Shown: piece after piece, positions 28,353 through 36,355 of the stretch
Numbering within the stretch: position 1 is the first letter of the stretch
Layout of the letters: each line of letters opens with the position of its first letter
Source: Serratia nevei
Lineage (GTDB): Bacteria > Pseudomonadota > Gammaproteobacteria > Enterobacterales > Enterobacteriaceae
DNA: 64,000 nt
Direction: 5' to 3'
Assembly (NCBI RefSeq): GCF_024160145.1
Contig: NZ_JAMYWQ010000001.1
Span: 186,001 to 250,000, forward strand
The notes under the pieces: generated by a model
The model's input: only the letters and a program-made list of their open reading frames with translations
The model's database searches: none
Told to the model about the DNA's origin: nothing
Position numbers and translations under genes: made by a program

Positions 28353-29654
28353 TTATTTAGCGCTGACGCGCCAAACGGTGTTGCCCACGTCATCCGCAAC
28401 CAACAAGGCGCCGGTCTTGTCGACCGCTAATCCTACCGGTGCGCCATAGAGTTCCTTCTGGTCGTCGGAGACAAAGCCGGTGACCACCGCGTTGAGTTTG
28501 CCGACCGGCTTGCCTTGCTCAAACGCCACGTAACTGACCCGGTAGCCGTTCAGCGGCGAGCGATCCCAGCTGCCGTGTTCGCTGACAAAGGCGCCGCCGC
28601 GATACTCGGCCGGCAGTGCGCTTGCGGTGTAGAACAGCAGCCCCAGCGGCGCGACGTGCGAGCTGAGGGCGTAATCCGGCTTGATGGCTTTCGCCACCCG
28701 ATCCGGCCGCGCCGGCTGCACCCGCCGATCGACGTGCTGGCCGAAATAGCTGTAAGGCCAGCCGTAGAAGCCGCCGTCCTGCACCGAGGTCAGGTAGTCC
28801 GGCACCAGATCGGCGCCGATCTCGTCACGCTCGTTGACGATGGCCCACAGCTTGCCGCTGTGCGGTTCCCACTGCAGCCCGGTTGGGTTGCGCAGGCCGC
28901 TGGCGAAGACACGGCTGGCGCCGGAGGCGGTGTCCACTTCCAGCACGGCGGCGCGCCGGTACTCTACGGCCAGGCCGTTTTCGGTGATGTTGCTGTTGGA
29001 ACCGACGCCGACATACAGCTTTTTACCGTCCGGGCTGGCCAGCAGGGCCTTGGTCCAATGATGGTTGATGGTGTCCGGCAGATCGGCCAGCTCTTTACCC
29101 GCATCGCTGATGCGCGTTTCGCCCGGCTGATAGGCGTACTGCATGATGTTGCCGGTGTTGGCCACGTACAGGGTGTTGCCAATCAGCTGGACGCCGAATG
29201 GGGAATCGAGCCCCTCGAGGAAAACATGCTTTTCCCAGCGGCCGTCGGCGGTTGGGCGCAGCAGGGTGATGCGGTTACCGCCTTTGCCCCCTTTACCGGA
29301 CTGGCCTTTCACCAGCCCGGCGATCAGTTGCTTGGGCGTACTCACCGCCTCCGTGCCCGGCCCGTTGGCTTCCACCACCAGGACATCGCCGTTGGGCAGG
29401 GTAAGCAGCTGGCGCGGATGCAGCAAACCGTCCGCCACCTTGTCGATTTTCAAACCCTCGGCCACTTTCGGCATCTGGTTCTGTTGCCAGCCGACGCCCT
29501 TTGGCACCTGCATCGGCGGCATCAGGAAGTCTTGCGCCGCCGGCAATACCGGATCCGGCCCCATTTGTTGTTCCGGCGAAATGACGGCGCTGTTATCGCA
29601 GCCGGCCAGCGCCAGCACGGCGGAAAGCGCAATCGCGGTGGATGATAGCTTCAT
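28353..29654 (-). CDS. Lipoprotein PQQ-dependent sugar (sorbosone) dehydrogenase-like protein
   Basis: A 433-residue protein with a lipoprotein signal (lipobox LAGC, Cys19) followed by a six-bladed beta-propeller of the soluble glucose/L-sorbosone dehydrogenase type. Blade motifs include LPNGDVLVVEANG, SPFGVQLIGNTLYVANTG, HWTKALLASPDGKKLYVGVG and FASGLRNPTGLQWEP. Such enzymes oxidise aldoses in the periplasm using PQQ; activity and cofactor are not proven by sequence. It is 10 bp downstream of the DUF2231 membrane gene and probably forms a two-gene operon with it. Confidence 0.85.
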   Translation of the reverse strand: MKLSSTAIALSAVLALAGCDNSAVISPEQQMGPDPVLPAAQDFLMPPMQVPKGVGWQQNQMPKVAEGLKIDKVADGLLHPRQLLTLPNGDVLVVEANGPGTEAVSTPKQLIAGLVKGQSGKGGKGGNRITLLRPTADGRWEKHVFLEGLDSPFGVQLIGNTLYVANTGNIMQYAYQPGETRISDAGKELADLPDTINHHWTKALLASPDGKKLYVGVGSNSNITENGLAVEYRRAAVLEVDTASGASRVFASGLRNPTGLQWEPHSGKLWAIVNERDEIGADLVPDYLTSVQDGGFYGWPYSYFGQHVDRRVQPARPDRVAKAIKPDYALSSHVAPLGLLFYTASALPAEYRGGAFVSEHGSWDRSPLNGYRVSYVAFEQGKPVGKLNAVVTGFVSDDQKELYGAPVGLAVDKTGALLVADDVGNTVWRVSAK

Positions 29655-29664
29655 GAAAACCTCC

Positions 29665-30090
29665 TTATTTTGCGCGGGCGCCCACGGCCAGCAGAATGTT
29701 GGCGAGGCTCAGCAGCGCGACCACGATCGCAGACAGCACCAGGCCTTGCGGCACCACGGCATACGCATCCCGGCTATGCACGAAAGCGTTGATGATGGCG
29801 AGAACGATGGCGATCAGATTCAGCCAGAAATGGAGCTTGACCGGTGAACCCTGCAACCGGCCGCTGCCGAACCACACCTGAACCAGGTTAATCAGCCGGG
29901 GAATGATGGCAAAAACCAGGCCGATGGCGATCAGCCAGCTGGCGCCATTGACCCACTGAATATTCGCCGTGCAGGCATAGATGATGTCGAAAATCAGCGC
30001 CGCGGTGAAAAATCCGTAGGGTAGCGGATTGAGCCATTCATAGACGGCCACCGCGACCGCTGAAGGCCTTGCTGTGGTTTGCGTGGTCAT
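29665..30090 (-). CDS. DUF2231-type four-helix membrane protein
   Basis: A 141-residue integral membrane protein with four hydrophobic segments (starting near FFTAALIFDIIYAC, WLIAIGLVFAIIP, FWLNLIAIVLAII and LVLSAIVVALLSL). This fits the DUF2231 family, often encoded beside secreted quinoprotein or cytochrome oxidoreductases and possibly serving as their membrane electron acceptor. The ATG at 30090 follows GGAG; the frame extends to 30192 without a better start. First gene of the operon with the sorbosone-type dehydrogenase. Confidence 0.75.
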   Translation of the reverse strand: MTTQTTARPSAVAVAVYEWLNPLPYGFFTAALIFDIIYACTANIQWVNGASWLIAIGLVFAIIPRLINLVQVWFGSGRLQGSPVKLHFWLNLIAIVLAIINAFVHSRDAYAVVPQGLVLSAIVVALLSLANILLAVGARAK

Positions 30091-30337
30091 GCAGGTATCT
30101 CCATGAAAAATGATAGGTAAAAAAGGCCCAGGCCCCTTAAAGCTTTGTTCAGATTCACCGATTTGAACAATTTTGATTCTCATTTTTAGCATGCGATGTT
30201 AAAACCTGAACCCTCACTGCGGCATTATCAATGGCTTAGCAACATCGGGAGGAAGAACATGAGTAGTGAGAATTGCGCCACAACGCCTGGCCAGCATCAC
30301 CGGAGCAGAGTGGATTGACGTGACGGGGTAACGTTAA

Positions 30338-30350
30338 GTGACGATGTCAC
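30338..30350. promoter_or_regulatory. Palindrome GTGAC-GAT-GTCAC, operator-like
   Basis: Second copy of the dyad at 28309-28321, about 250 bp upstream of the DUF2231 start. It lies in a 326-bp non-coding stretch (30091-30416) in which no gene is recognisable. The placement mirrors the first copy: each lies 250-270 bp in front of a leftward operon. Confidence 0.4.
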
Positions 30351-30416
30351 CATTATGTTATGTTAAATGTGGTGCATTTTATCGTGATTAATATACTGTT
30401 TTAACAGGAAAAATCA

Positions 30417-30749
30417 CTAGCTCATCGGGTTATGGCAAACCGCTTCGATATTGTGACCATCCGGGGCGATCACAAATGCCGCATAGTAGTGGGCAGGGTA
30501 ATTGGGCCGTAAACCGGGCGCACCATTGTCTATGCCGCCGGCATTTAGCGCAGACGCATCGACCTGTTCACGGCTGCTTGCGGCAAATGCCAGGTGCAGG
30601 TGTGCCGGCTTTTCATTGGTTTGAAACAGGCACAATGACACGTTACCCCGACCGGAACAAAGTTCGACGCCATAGCCGGGCTCGCCTGCGGCAACGATCT
30701 TTACGCCCAGCGGCGCCAGCGCATTGAGGAAAACGCTTTTAGCATACAA
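30417..30749 (-). pseudogene. Truncated VOC/glyoxalase-fold protein
   Basis: About 110 codons matching the C-terminal four-fifths of a VOC (glyoxalase/bleomycin-resistance) domain: NALAPLGVKIV, HLHLAFAASSREQVDA, ALNAGGIDNGAPGLRPNY and FVIAPDGHNIEAV. The first beta-strand with its metal ligand is missing. The frame upstream encodes an unrelated sequence with a short look-alike (GHYLYAKSVF), as if several internal residues were lost. No good start codon (TTG at 30749). Probably decayed. It neighbours a second wrecked gene. Confidence 0.6.
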
Positions 30750-30915
30750 ATAGTGCCCGTTTAAGTGACGCGTTTGGGAGAAATCTGCAGTATCGTAGCC
30801 GCCACGTTTTATCAGATTTCACGTAGCGCGATCAAAAAAGCAGGGGATTTCTGGCCAATATCGGCAGGTATGCGCCTAAGAAAATAATGTCCGGTCATCA
30901 TTACTGAAGCGGGAA

Positions 30916-31290
30916 ATGGCAGAGCGCAGCATCACGGTCGAGGGCTATGATCTTTGGAACACTATCAAGATGAAGCGCTGAAACTACGCGAGATATTGGC
31001 TGGTGTGTTAACGGCAATTCATCATATCGGTAGTACAGCAGTGCCAAGCCAACGCTTGTTATCTTGAACGACATTACCGGCAGACGTTGCTAGCAAGTGA
31101 ACAGACGATCAGACAGTTGGCGTTCAGAGATTTTCTGCGCAAGCATCATGGTATTGCTGAGCAACACAAACACCAGGCAGCAGAAGACCGCCGGCAAAAC
31201 CCGGCGGCTTATGGTCGGCTGAAAAACGAATTATTTCATCGGCATGAGCAGCCGGCACGGGCATGGTTGGCCGCAGGAGAAAGCCCATGA
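30916..31290 (+). pseudogene. GrpB/UPF0157 family remnant (frameshift and internal deletion)
   Basis: From ATG 30916 the first frame reads MAERSITVEGYDLW, then the coding sense moves to another frame giving LEHYQDEALKLREILAGVLT and HHIGSTAVPS, the GrpB family hallmark (IGSTAVPG). It stops soon after, and the last part is a third segment with AFRDFLRKHHGIAEQHKH and a typical C-terminal NELFHRHEQPARAWL. Roughly the middle half of a normal 170-180-residue GrpB protein is absent. Not functional as it stands. Confidence 0.65.
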
Positions 31291-31345
31291 ATCAGGCCCG
31301 GACGTCATAATCCACCTATCACCACTTAGGTGCGCATAATGTATA

Positions 31346-31501
31346 TTATGTTAAATTGCCTGCATTGATTATAACTTCATGTGTACCTCTACCACTGCTA
31401 TAAATCTGACGATTACTCTTTGTGATGGCACTCGCATTCAGGCCATCAAGCTCTTCTATGAGTTCTGGTTGTAGAAACACAGTGTGACGTTTGCCACAGT
31501 T
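31346..31501 (-). pseudogene. Ribbon-helix-helix protein fragment
   Basis: A 51-codon minus-strand frame without a start codon encodes GKRHTVFLQPELIEELDGLN near its beginning, a ribbon-helix-helix pattern seen in plasmid and antitoxin-type DNA-binding proteins, then an unrelated tail to a TAA at 31346. The frame is closed immediately upstream by TGA. It looks like a remnant of a mobile-element regulator. The rest of 31291-31755 contains nothing I can name. Confidence 0.35.
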
Positions 31502-31755
31502 TCAATGTATCCATGCACAGCAAGCCGGATAACCGATGCTTTACGCGCGCAGGCCGTTATCCGATTCAGGTTGACGTAGGGTTGACGTAGAATACGCAGG
31601 GAACTCCTGTCCCCTGCATACACGACACGTTGGAATGATATTCCGATTGCCAGGCTGCCATGAGTGACCTGACGTTATGGTTGGGGGCCCGCCTGGAAAA
31701 CGGAAATTATCCTACGTTAATAAAATCGGTGGTCATCGTTTGAACCACGCCGTTT

Positions 31756-31983
31756 TTAGCAGCCACCGGCCTTTTTGGCACCGTAGGTTGCTTGGTCAAC
31801 AGTGTATTTGTCTCCGGCACTTGAGGAAAGTTGCTGAATGAGGCCTTTGCACGAGAAGCCCATCATACTGAGATACTGCTTCGCAGATCTAACGGCATTT
31901 TTTTGAGGCCCAGTCAAATCTCCCGCCCATGTTGGCGCAGCGAAAAACAAAGCGGCAGTCAGTACTATCTTCAAATAATTCAT
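31756..31983 (-). CDS. Small secreted protein with one Ltp-type (host cell surface-exposed lipoprotein) repeat
   Basis: A 75-residue protein: signal peptide (LTAALFFAAPTWA, cleavage before GD), then one repeat NAVRSAKQYLSMMGFSCKGL followed by IQQLSS, the helix-hairpin-helix unit found in Ltp, a phage lipoprotein that blocks superinfection, and in many secreted proteins of unknown role. ATG 31983 follows GGAG seven bases upstream. The usual repeat end (a VDQ/NWN-type strand) is replaced by a short Lys/Gly/Cys tail, so the C-terminus may be frameshifted. Divergent from the AT-rich gene at 32078. Confidence 0.6.
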   Translation of the reverse strand: MNYLKIVLTAALFFAAPTWAGDLTGPQKNAVRSAKQYLSMMGFSCKGLIQQLSSSAGDKYTVDQATYGAKKAGGC

Positions 31984-32077
31984 TGAAATATCTCCATAAT
32001 CCATACGGCGCCTTTAACGCCCCCGAAACTCTTCTTGTATAGCTTTCTATCTGGTTATCGCTATTACGATAATAGTC

Positions 32078-32593
32078 TTGCTCAATTCAGATCTTTCTGT
32101 TACTGGCATTATGATTGCCCTGTTTTCTTTTCTTGCAGCAGGCTTTATTTTTTTATGCTTTGCCATTTTACTCAAGGATATGTACTCAACGAAAAAGTAT
32201 ATATTAACTGCCATAAAGCAAATAAAAAAGAAAAACCCAATTGATTTCAAAGGAATGCCAGAATTCAAAAGCGGAATTTTTTGCTATAAAAAATCATGGT
32301 ATGCCCTCTACTCCCCCTCTTTGAATTTACTTGAGATAGGCGTTAATGCGTTTGATAGCCAACCTGAGATTGGCAAAAAGTTCACCCTACGAACGTTGTC
32401 TAAGCGTGTTATCACATTCGTTCCTGAAGTAATTCCTGATGAAATCAATGATGACACTGAACTATTCGGCCAACTGGTGATTTTTTGTGAAATATCTACA
32501 AGAAATCAGATTATGGCGGAAAATTATATTGAAGCCATAAAAAATGGCTCTGCTACACCCTGGCTTATCCCTGTGCCAGATAAAACGCCATAA
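32078..32593 (+). CDS. AT-rich hypothetical membrane-anchored protein
   Basis: About 171 residues with one N-terminal membrane helix (IMIALFSFLAAGFIFLCFAI) followed by a Lys-rich linker and a soluble domain of roughly 120 residues ending PWLIPVPDKTP. No family recognised. The start is uncertain: TTG at 32078 lacks a good ribosome-binding site, ATG at 32111 would cut into the helix, and the frame is open back to about 32022. Base composition is much more AT-rich than the surroundings, suggesting horizontal acquisition; the missing start may mean truncation. Confidence 0.5.
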   Translation: MLNSDLSVTGIMIALFSFLAAGFIFLCFAILLKDMYSTKKYILTAIKQIKKKNPIDFKGMPEFKSGIFCYKKSWYALYSPSLNLLEIGVNAFDSQPEIGKKFTLRTLSKRVITFVPEVIPDEINDDTELFGQLVIFCEISTRNQIMAENYIEAIKNGSATPWLIPVPDKTP

Positions 32594-32599
32594 TTTTAG

Positions 32600-32624
32600 C
32601 ATGGCGGAAATGTTATCCGCCATG
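32600..32624. terminator. 9-bp perfect hairpin after the AT-rich gene
   Basis: CATGGCGGA (32600-32608) pairs with TCCGCCATG (32616-32624) around AATGTTA, seven bases after the stop at 32593. There is no T-run. Confidence 0.4.
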
Positions 32625-32631
32625 AGCTCAA

Positions 32632-32790
32632 TCAGCGATCTGAATTCCGTCTTTTGACCACATCAATGTGTTCGCTTTCCGTATTGCGGCACACCTGCAC
32701 CAGCGGGATCTGATGCAGATCTTGCGCGATCGCCACCCACTCCTTGGTTAACACCGTCGCCAGGAACAGAATGCCATCGACCTGCAGCTG
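32632..32790 (-). pseudogene. Internal fragment of a LacI-family repressor
   Basis: About 53 codons reading QLQVDGILFLATVLTKEW, then QIPLVQVCRNTES and HIDVV, a recognisable piece of the LacI/GalR periplasmic-binding-like domain, ending by chance at TGA. Both the N-terminal DNA-binding part and the C-terminal half are missing. It abuts the isomerase fragment on the opposite strand at about 32790 with no gap, so the two were joined by a deletion or rearrangement. Confidence 0.6.
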
Positions 32791-32793
32791 CTG

Positions 32794-33207
32794 GTGTGGA
32801 ATCCGGAAACGCTGTTCCGGCTGCGCGAGGCGGTTGGCCCGATGGTGGGCCTGAACCTCGATCCCAGCCACCTGATCTGGATGGGCGCGGATCCCATCGC
32901 GGTGGCCCGCGCCCTCGGCCCCGCCATTCACCATGTGCACGGTAAAGACGTGCGCCTTGAGCGCGGCGTCGTTGAGGTTAACGGGCTGCTGGAGACCAGA
33001 CCGATCGACGACGTGGCCGGCCGGGCCTGGAACTATGTCGCCGTCGGCTGCGGACGGGATCTGCAGTGGTGGAAGGCGTTCTTCTCGGTGGTGCGCATGG
33101 TGGGCTACAACGACTGGGTGTCGCTGGAAATGGAAGACCTGACCATGTCGGTCGATGCCGGCATCACCACCTCCGTTCAGGCGCTGCAGCAAAGCCTCAG
33201 CCAGTAA
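32794..33207 (+). pseudogene. 3' fragment of a TIM-barrel sugar-phosphate isomerase/epimerase
   Basis: About 137 codons match the C-terminal half of xylose-isomerase-like (AP endonuclease 2 superfamily) proteins: NPETLFRLREAVG, VGLNLDPSHLIWMGADPI, IHHVHGKDV and VSLEMEDLTMS. His and Glu metal-ligand positions are retained, but the first roughly 150 residues are gone. The only start is an in-frame GTG at the break point without a ribosome-binding site. Together with the LacI piece it marks a lost sugar-catabolism locus. Confidence 0.65.
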
Positions 33208-33243
33208 AGCCAGGCGCGGCGGCCACGGCCGCTGCGCCCCCTT

Positions 33244-34176
33244 TCACTCCGGTTCACTTGCCCCGGCCGGCGTTTGCCGCCGATACTGCGACGGCGACTG
33301 CGCCATCACCCGCTTGAAGGCGGTGCTGAACGCGCTTTCCGAGCCGTATCCCAACGAGTAGGCGATCGACGCGACGTTTTCTTTACCGGCCCGCAGGCGA
33401 TCTGCCGCCTGCAACATACGCCAGCGCGCGAGGTATTCCATGGCGGTGCTGCCAACCAGCCCTTTGAAACGTTGAGCGAATACGGTGCGGGAAATGCCGG
33501 CGATGCGGGCCAGCTCTTCCAGCGTCCAGTTGCGCGCCGGCTCGGCGTGCATGGCGGCGATCGCCAGGCCGATCTGGCGGTCGGTCAGCGCCAGAAACCA
33601 ACCTTTCGGCAGCCCATGGGCCGTTTCGAGGAACTGGCGAAACACCTGCACCAGCATCAGGTGCGCGAGGTGGGTCGACATCAGCGCACCCCCGAGCTGC
33701 GGATGGCGCAACTCGTTCGTCCACTGTTCGAGCGTCCAGCGTAAAACGCCCGCCTGGCTCGAGGCTTTGGGGATGTTGATGATCGGCGGCAGCGCATCAA
33801 ACAGCAGCGCTGCATGTTGGCCGGAAAAACCGAAACGCCCGCTGATCAAAAAGACCTCGCCACCGCCGTTATGCACGGCGATGCCGTCGCGCGTCGCCTC
33901 GGCCATGATCTGCTCCCCTCCCTGCGGCGGCAACGCCGGATCGGACGCAACCCTGAAGCGCCGCCGACTGTTCAGCAAAAAGCAGTCCCCTTCGCGGAAA
34001 TGGATCGGCTGCGCCAGATCGTCGGTCATGCCCCAGCAGGCGCCGCGCATCACCGCCGTGAATTTGATGCCTTCATGAGGGGGAAACTCGAACGACCAGT
34101 CCCCGGCGGCGTCGAAACCGGCGTAAAACTGGTTTTGGGGTTGCAGCAGCGACAGCACGTCTGACAGCGGGTCCAT
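33244..34176 (-). CDS. AraC-family transcriptional regulator with cupin-type sensor domain
   Basis: A 310-residue regulator: an N-terminal cupin (AraC-binding, cupin_6 type) region to about 180, beginning MDPLSDVLSLLQPQ, and a C-terminal double helix-turn-helix (WTLEELARIAGISRTVFAQR and VASIAYSLGYGSESAFSTAF). The start at 34176 is chosen because the family begins at this motif; 34203 is a TTG. It is divergent from the MBL-fold hydrolase and SDR genes, which it probably controls. Confidence 0.85.
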   Translation of the reverse strand: MDPLSDVLSLLQPQNQFYAGFDAAGDWSFEFPPHEGIKFTAVMRGACWGMTDDLAQPIHFREGDCFLLNSRRRFRVASDPALPPQGGEQIMAEATRDGIAVHNGGGEVFLISGRFGFSGQHAALLFDALPPIINIPKASSQAGVLRWTLEQWTNELRHPQLGGALMSTHLAHLMLVQVFRQFLETAHGLPKGWFLALTDRQIGLAIAAMHAEPARNWTLEELARIAGISRTVFAQRFKGLVGSTAMEYLARWRMLQAADRLRAGKENVASIAYSLGYGSESAFSTAFKRVMAQSPSQYRRQTPAGASEPE

Positions 34177-34342
34177 AATGAAATCCGTACTATTGATAAA
34201 CAAACAAGTACTTTAGCGCATGGATCGTCCGTCTCTCAAGGCTTATTCTTGACGACAAGTTTTATCGCGTCGTACGGACAAAGGTGACCTGAACCGCGTC
34301 GCTGCCCGAATCATCCATTGTTGTGCTGAAGGAGTTCTGACT

Positions 34343-35365
34343 TTGAGCCGTTGTTCCAAATTGCGCCCGGCAGCGGGCGGCTATGCTTCATCGCCACAAT
34401 GGCGCGATCGGCGCTTTAACAATCAGCGGCCGCCGGCGCCGGGTGACCTGCCCGAGTCTACCCTGCGCGTGTGGTGGGACGTATTTTTCAACAAACCCAA
34501 AGGCACGGTGCCGGCGACGCCGGTGCCGACTCAGCGCCTGTCGTGCGCTGAGCTTGAGGCAGCGCCCGATCGTAGCCTGTACCGTCTGGGGCATTCCACG
34601 GTGTTGCTCAAGCTGAGCGGCCAGTGGTGGCTGACCGATCCGGTGTTCTCCGAGCGGGCGTCGCCGCTGCCGTTCGCCGGGCCAAAACGCTTTCACGCGC
34701 CGCCGATCGCGATCGAGGAGCTGCCGCCGATCCGCGCCGTGATCCTCTCGCACGATCATTACGACCACCTGGACCAGGCCGCCATTCGGGCGCTGGACGG
34801 CAAGGTGGGCCAGTTCGTCGCACCGCTCGGCGTGGGCGATCGCCTGGCGGCCTGGGGCGTGGCGCCGGACAAAATCCGCCAGTTCGACTGGTGGCAAGGC
34901 ACGGAAATCGACGGCCTGCGGCTGACGGCCACCCCGGCCCAGCACTTTTCGGGCCGGAGCCTGACCGACGGCAACTGCACGCTGTGGTGTTCCTGGGTGA
35001 TTGAAGACGATGAGCTGCGGGTGTTCTTCAGCGGCGACAGCGGCTATTTCGCCGGCTTTGCCGAGATTGGCCGCCGTTTTGGCCCCTTTGACCTGACGCT
35101 GATGGAAACCGGCGCCTACGACAAACGCTGGCCCTATGTGCATATGCACCCGCAGCAAACCGTGCAGGCGCACCGGGATTTGCTCGGCCGCTGGCTGCTG
35201 CCGATCCATAACGGCACCTTCGATCTGGCGATGCACGCCTGGCAAGACCCGTTCGACCAGGTACTGCGCCATGCCGCTACCTCTAGCGTGCAGGTCGCGA
35301 CGCCGATGATCGGCGAACGTGTCGATATCGTCCGGCCGCACCCCGGCAGCCGTTGGTGGCGCTAA
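34343..35365 (+). CDS. MBL-fold metallohydrolase (NAPE-PLD-like lactamase_B_2 family)
   Basis: A 340-residue metallo-beta-lactamase-fold enzyme. It has the zinc motif SHDHYDHLD near residue 135, further ligands in TPAQHFSGRS and FFSGDSGYF, and IHNGTFDLAMH near the C-terminus. The pattern fits the NAPE-PLD/UlaG-like hydrolase group; the substrate is unknown. Translation probably starts at TTG 34343, eight bases after AAGGAG. The following SDR gene starts 65 bp on, so the two likely form an operon facing the AraC regulator. Confidence 0.82.
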   Translation: MSRCSKLRPAAGGYASSPQWRDRRFNNQRPPAPGDLPESTLRVWWDVFFNKPKGTVPATPVPTQRLSCAELEAAPDRSLYRLGHSTVLLKLSGQWWLTDPVFSERASPLPFAGPKRFHAPPIAIEELPPIRAVILSHDHYDHLDQAAIRALDGKVGQFVAPLGVGDRLAAWGVAPDKIRQFDWWQGTEIDGLRLTATPAQHFSGRSLTDGNCTLWCSWVIEDDELRVFFSGDSGYFAGFAEIGRRFGPFDLTLMETGAYDKRWPYVHMHPQQTVQAHRDLLGRWLLPIHNGTFDLAMHAWQDPFDQVLRHAATSSVQVATPMIGERVDIVRPHPGSRWWR

Positions 35366-35430
35366 GCGCCGTTTTATTGATTCGCAGGAAACGTGAAATG
35401 AACAATGACCATAAAACGAGGAATCTCGAT

Positions 35431-36291
35431 ATGAACAAAACCTGGTTTATTACAGGCGCATCTTCCGGCTTCGGCCAGGCTTTGGCTGAGGCCGTGCTGG
35501 CCAAGGGCGACAACGTGGTGCTCACCGCCCGCCGCCAGGAGCCGCTGCAGGCGATCGCCGCCGGCCACGGCGAACGCGCGTTGGCTCTGCAGCTGGACGT
35601 GACCGATCCTGCGGCGCGCGCCGCCGCCCTGAAGAAGACCGTAGAAACCTTCGGCCGCATCGACGTGCTGGCCAACATCGCCGGCGCCGGTTCTTACGGG
35701 GCACTGGAAGAGTTCACTTCCGAACAGATCCGCGCCCAGATGGAGCTGAACTTCTTCGCTGCCGCCGAGCTGTCGCGTGAAGTGCTGCCGCAGATGCGCG
35801 CTCAACGGTCCGGCCATATTCTCAATCTGACCAGCATCGCCGGCCTGGTGGCCTTCCCCGGCAGCGGTCTGTACAACGCCACCAAGTTCGCGTTGGAAGG
35901 GTTTACCGAAGCGCTGCACCACGAGGTCAAGCCGCTGGGGATCCACGTCACGCTGATCGAGCCGGGCGCCTTCCGTACCGGTTTCGCCAGCAGCGCCGCC
36001 ATGAAGGCCGAACACGAAATCGCTGCCTATGCGCCACTGGATGCCGGCATGGAGGAGTATTACCGCACGCAGAACGGCAAACAGATGGGCGATCCGGTCA
36101 AGGGCGCTCGCGTGATCGTCGATATGGTGGCAAGCGCCACCCCGCCGGTGCGTTTGATGCTCGGTAAGGACGCGTATCAGCTGTGGGACAGCGCGGTAGC
36201 CTCCCGCAGCCGCGATCTGGCGCCGTGGCGTGAACGCGGTGAAGATACGGCCTTCCCCGGCGCCGCGATGAACCCCGTTCAGGCGCTGTAA
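35431..36291 (+). CDS. SDR-family oxidoreductase (classical)
   Basis: A 286-residue short-chain dehydrogenase: cofactor motif TGASSGFGQA, arginines in LTARRQE suggesting NADP(H), a diverged NNAG motif (NIAGAG), LTSIAG and YNATKFALEG as catalytic Ser/Tyr/Lys. The start at 35431 follows GAGGAA; an earlier in-frame ATG at 35398 is possible. Substrate unknown. Second gene after the MBL hydrolase. Confidence 0.85.
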   Translation: MNKTWFITGASSGFGQALAEAVLAKGDNVVLTARRQEPLQAIAAGHGERALALQLDVTDPAARAAALKKTVETFGRIDVLANIAGAGSYGALEEFTSEQIRAQMELNFFAAAELSREVLPQMRAQRSGHILNLTSIAGLVAFPGSGLYNATKFALEGFTEALHHEVKPLGIHVTLIEPGAFRTGFASSAAMKAEHEIAAYAPLDAGMEEYYRTQNGKQMGDPVKGARVIVDMVASATPPVRLMLGKDAYQLWDSAVASRSRDLAPWRERGEDTAFPGAAMNPVQAL

Positions 36292-36305
36292 TACCCACCT
36301 TTCAA

Positions 36306-36327
36306 ACGGGCTGCCTATGTAGCCCGT
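36306..36327 (+). terminator. Hairpin after the SDR gene
   Basis: ACGGGCT (36306-36312) pairs with AGCCCGT (36321-36327) around an 8-base loop, 15 bases after the SDR stop. The following sequence is AT-rich but has no clean T-run. It marks the left edge of an AT-rich island. Confidence 0.45.
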
Positions 36328-36355
36328 CAGGATATTGATACTTGCAATTTGCGCT

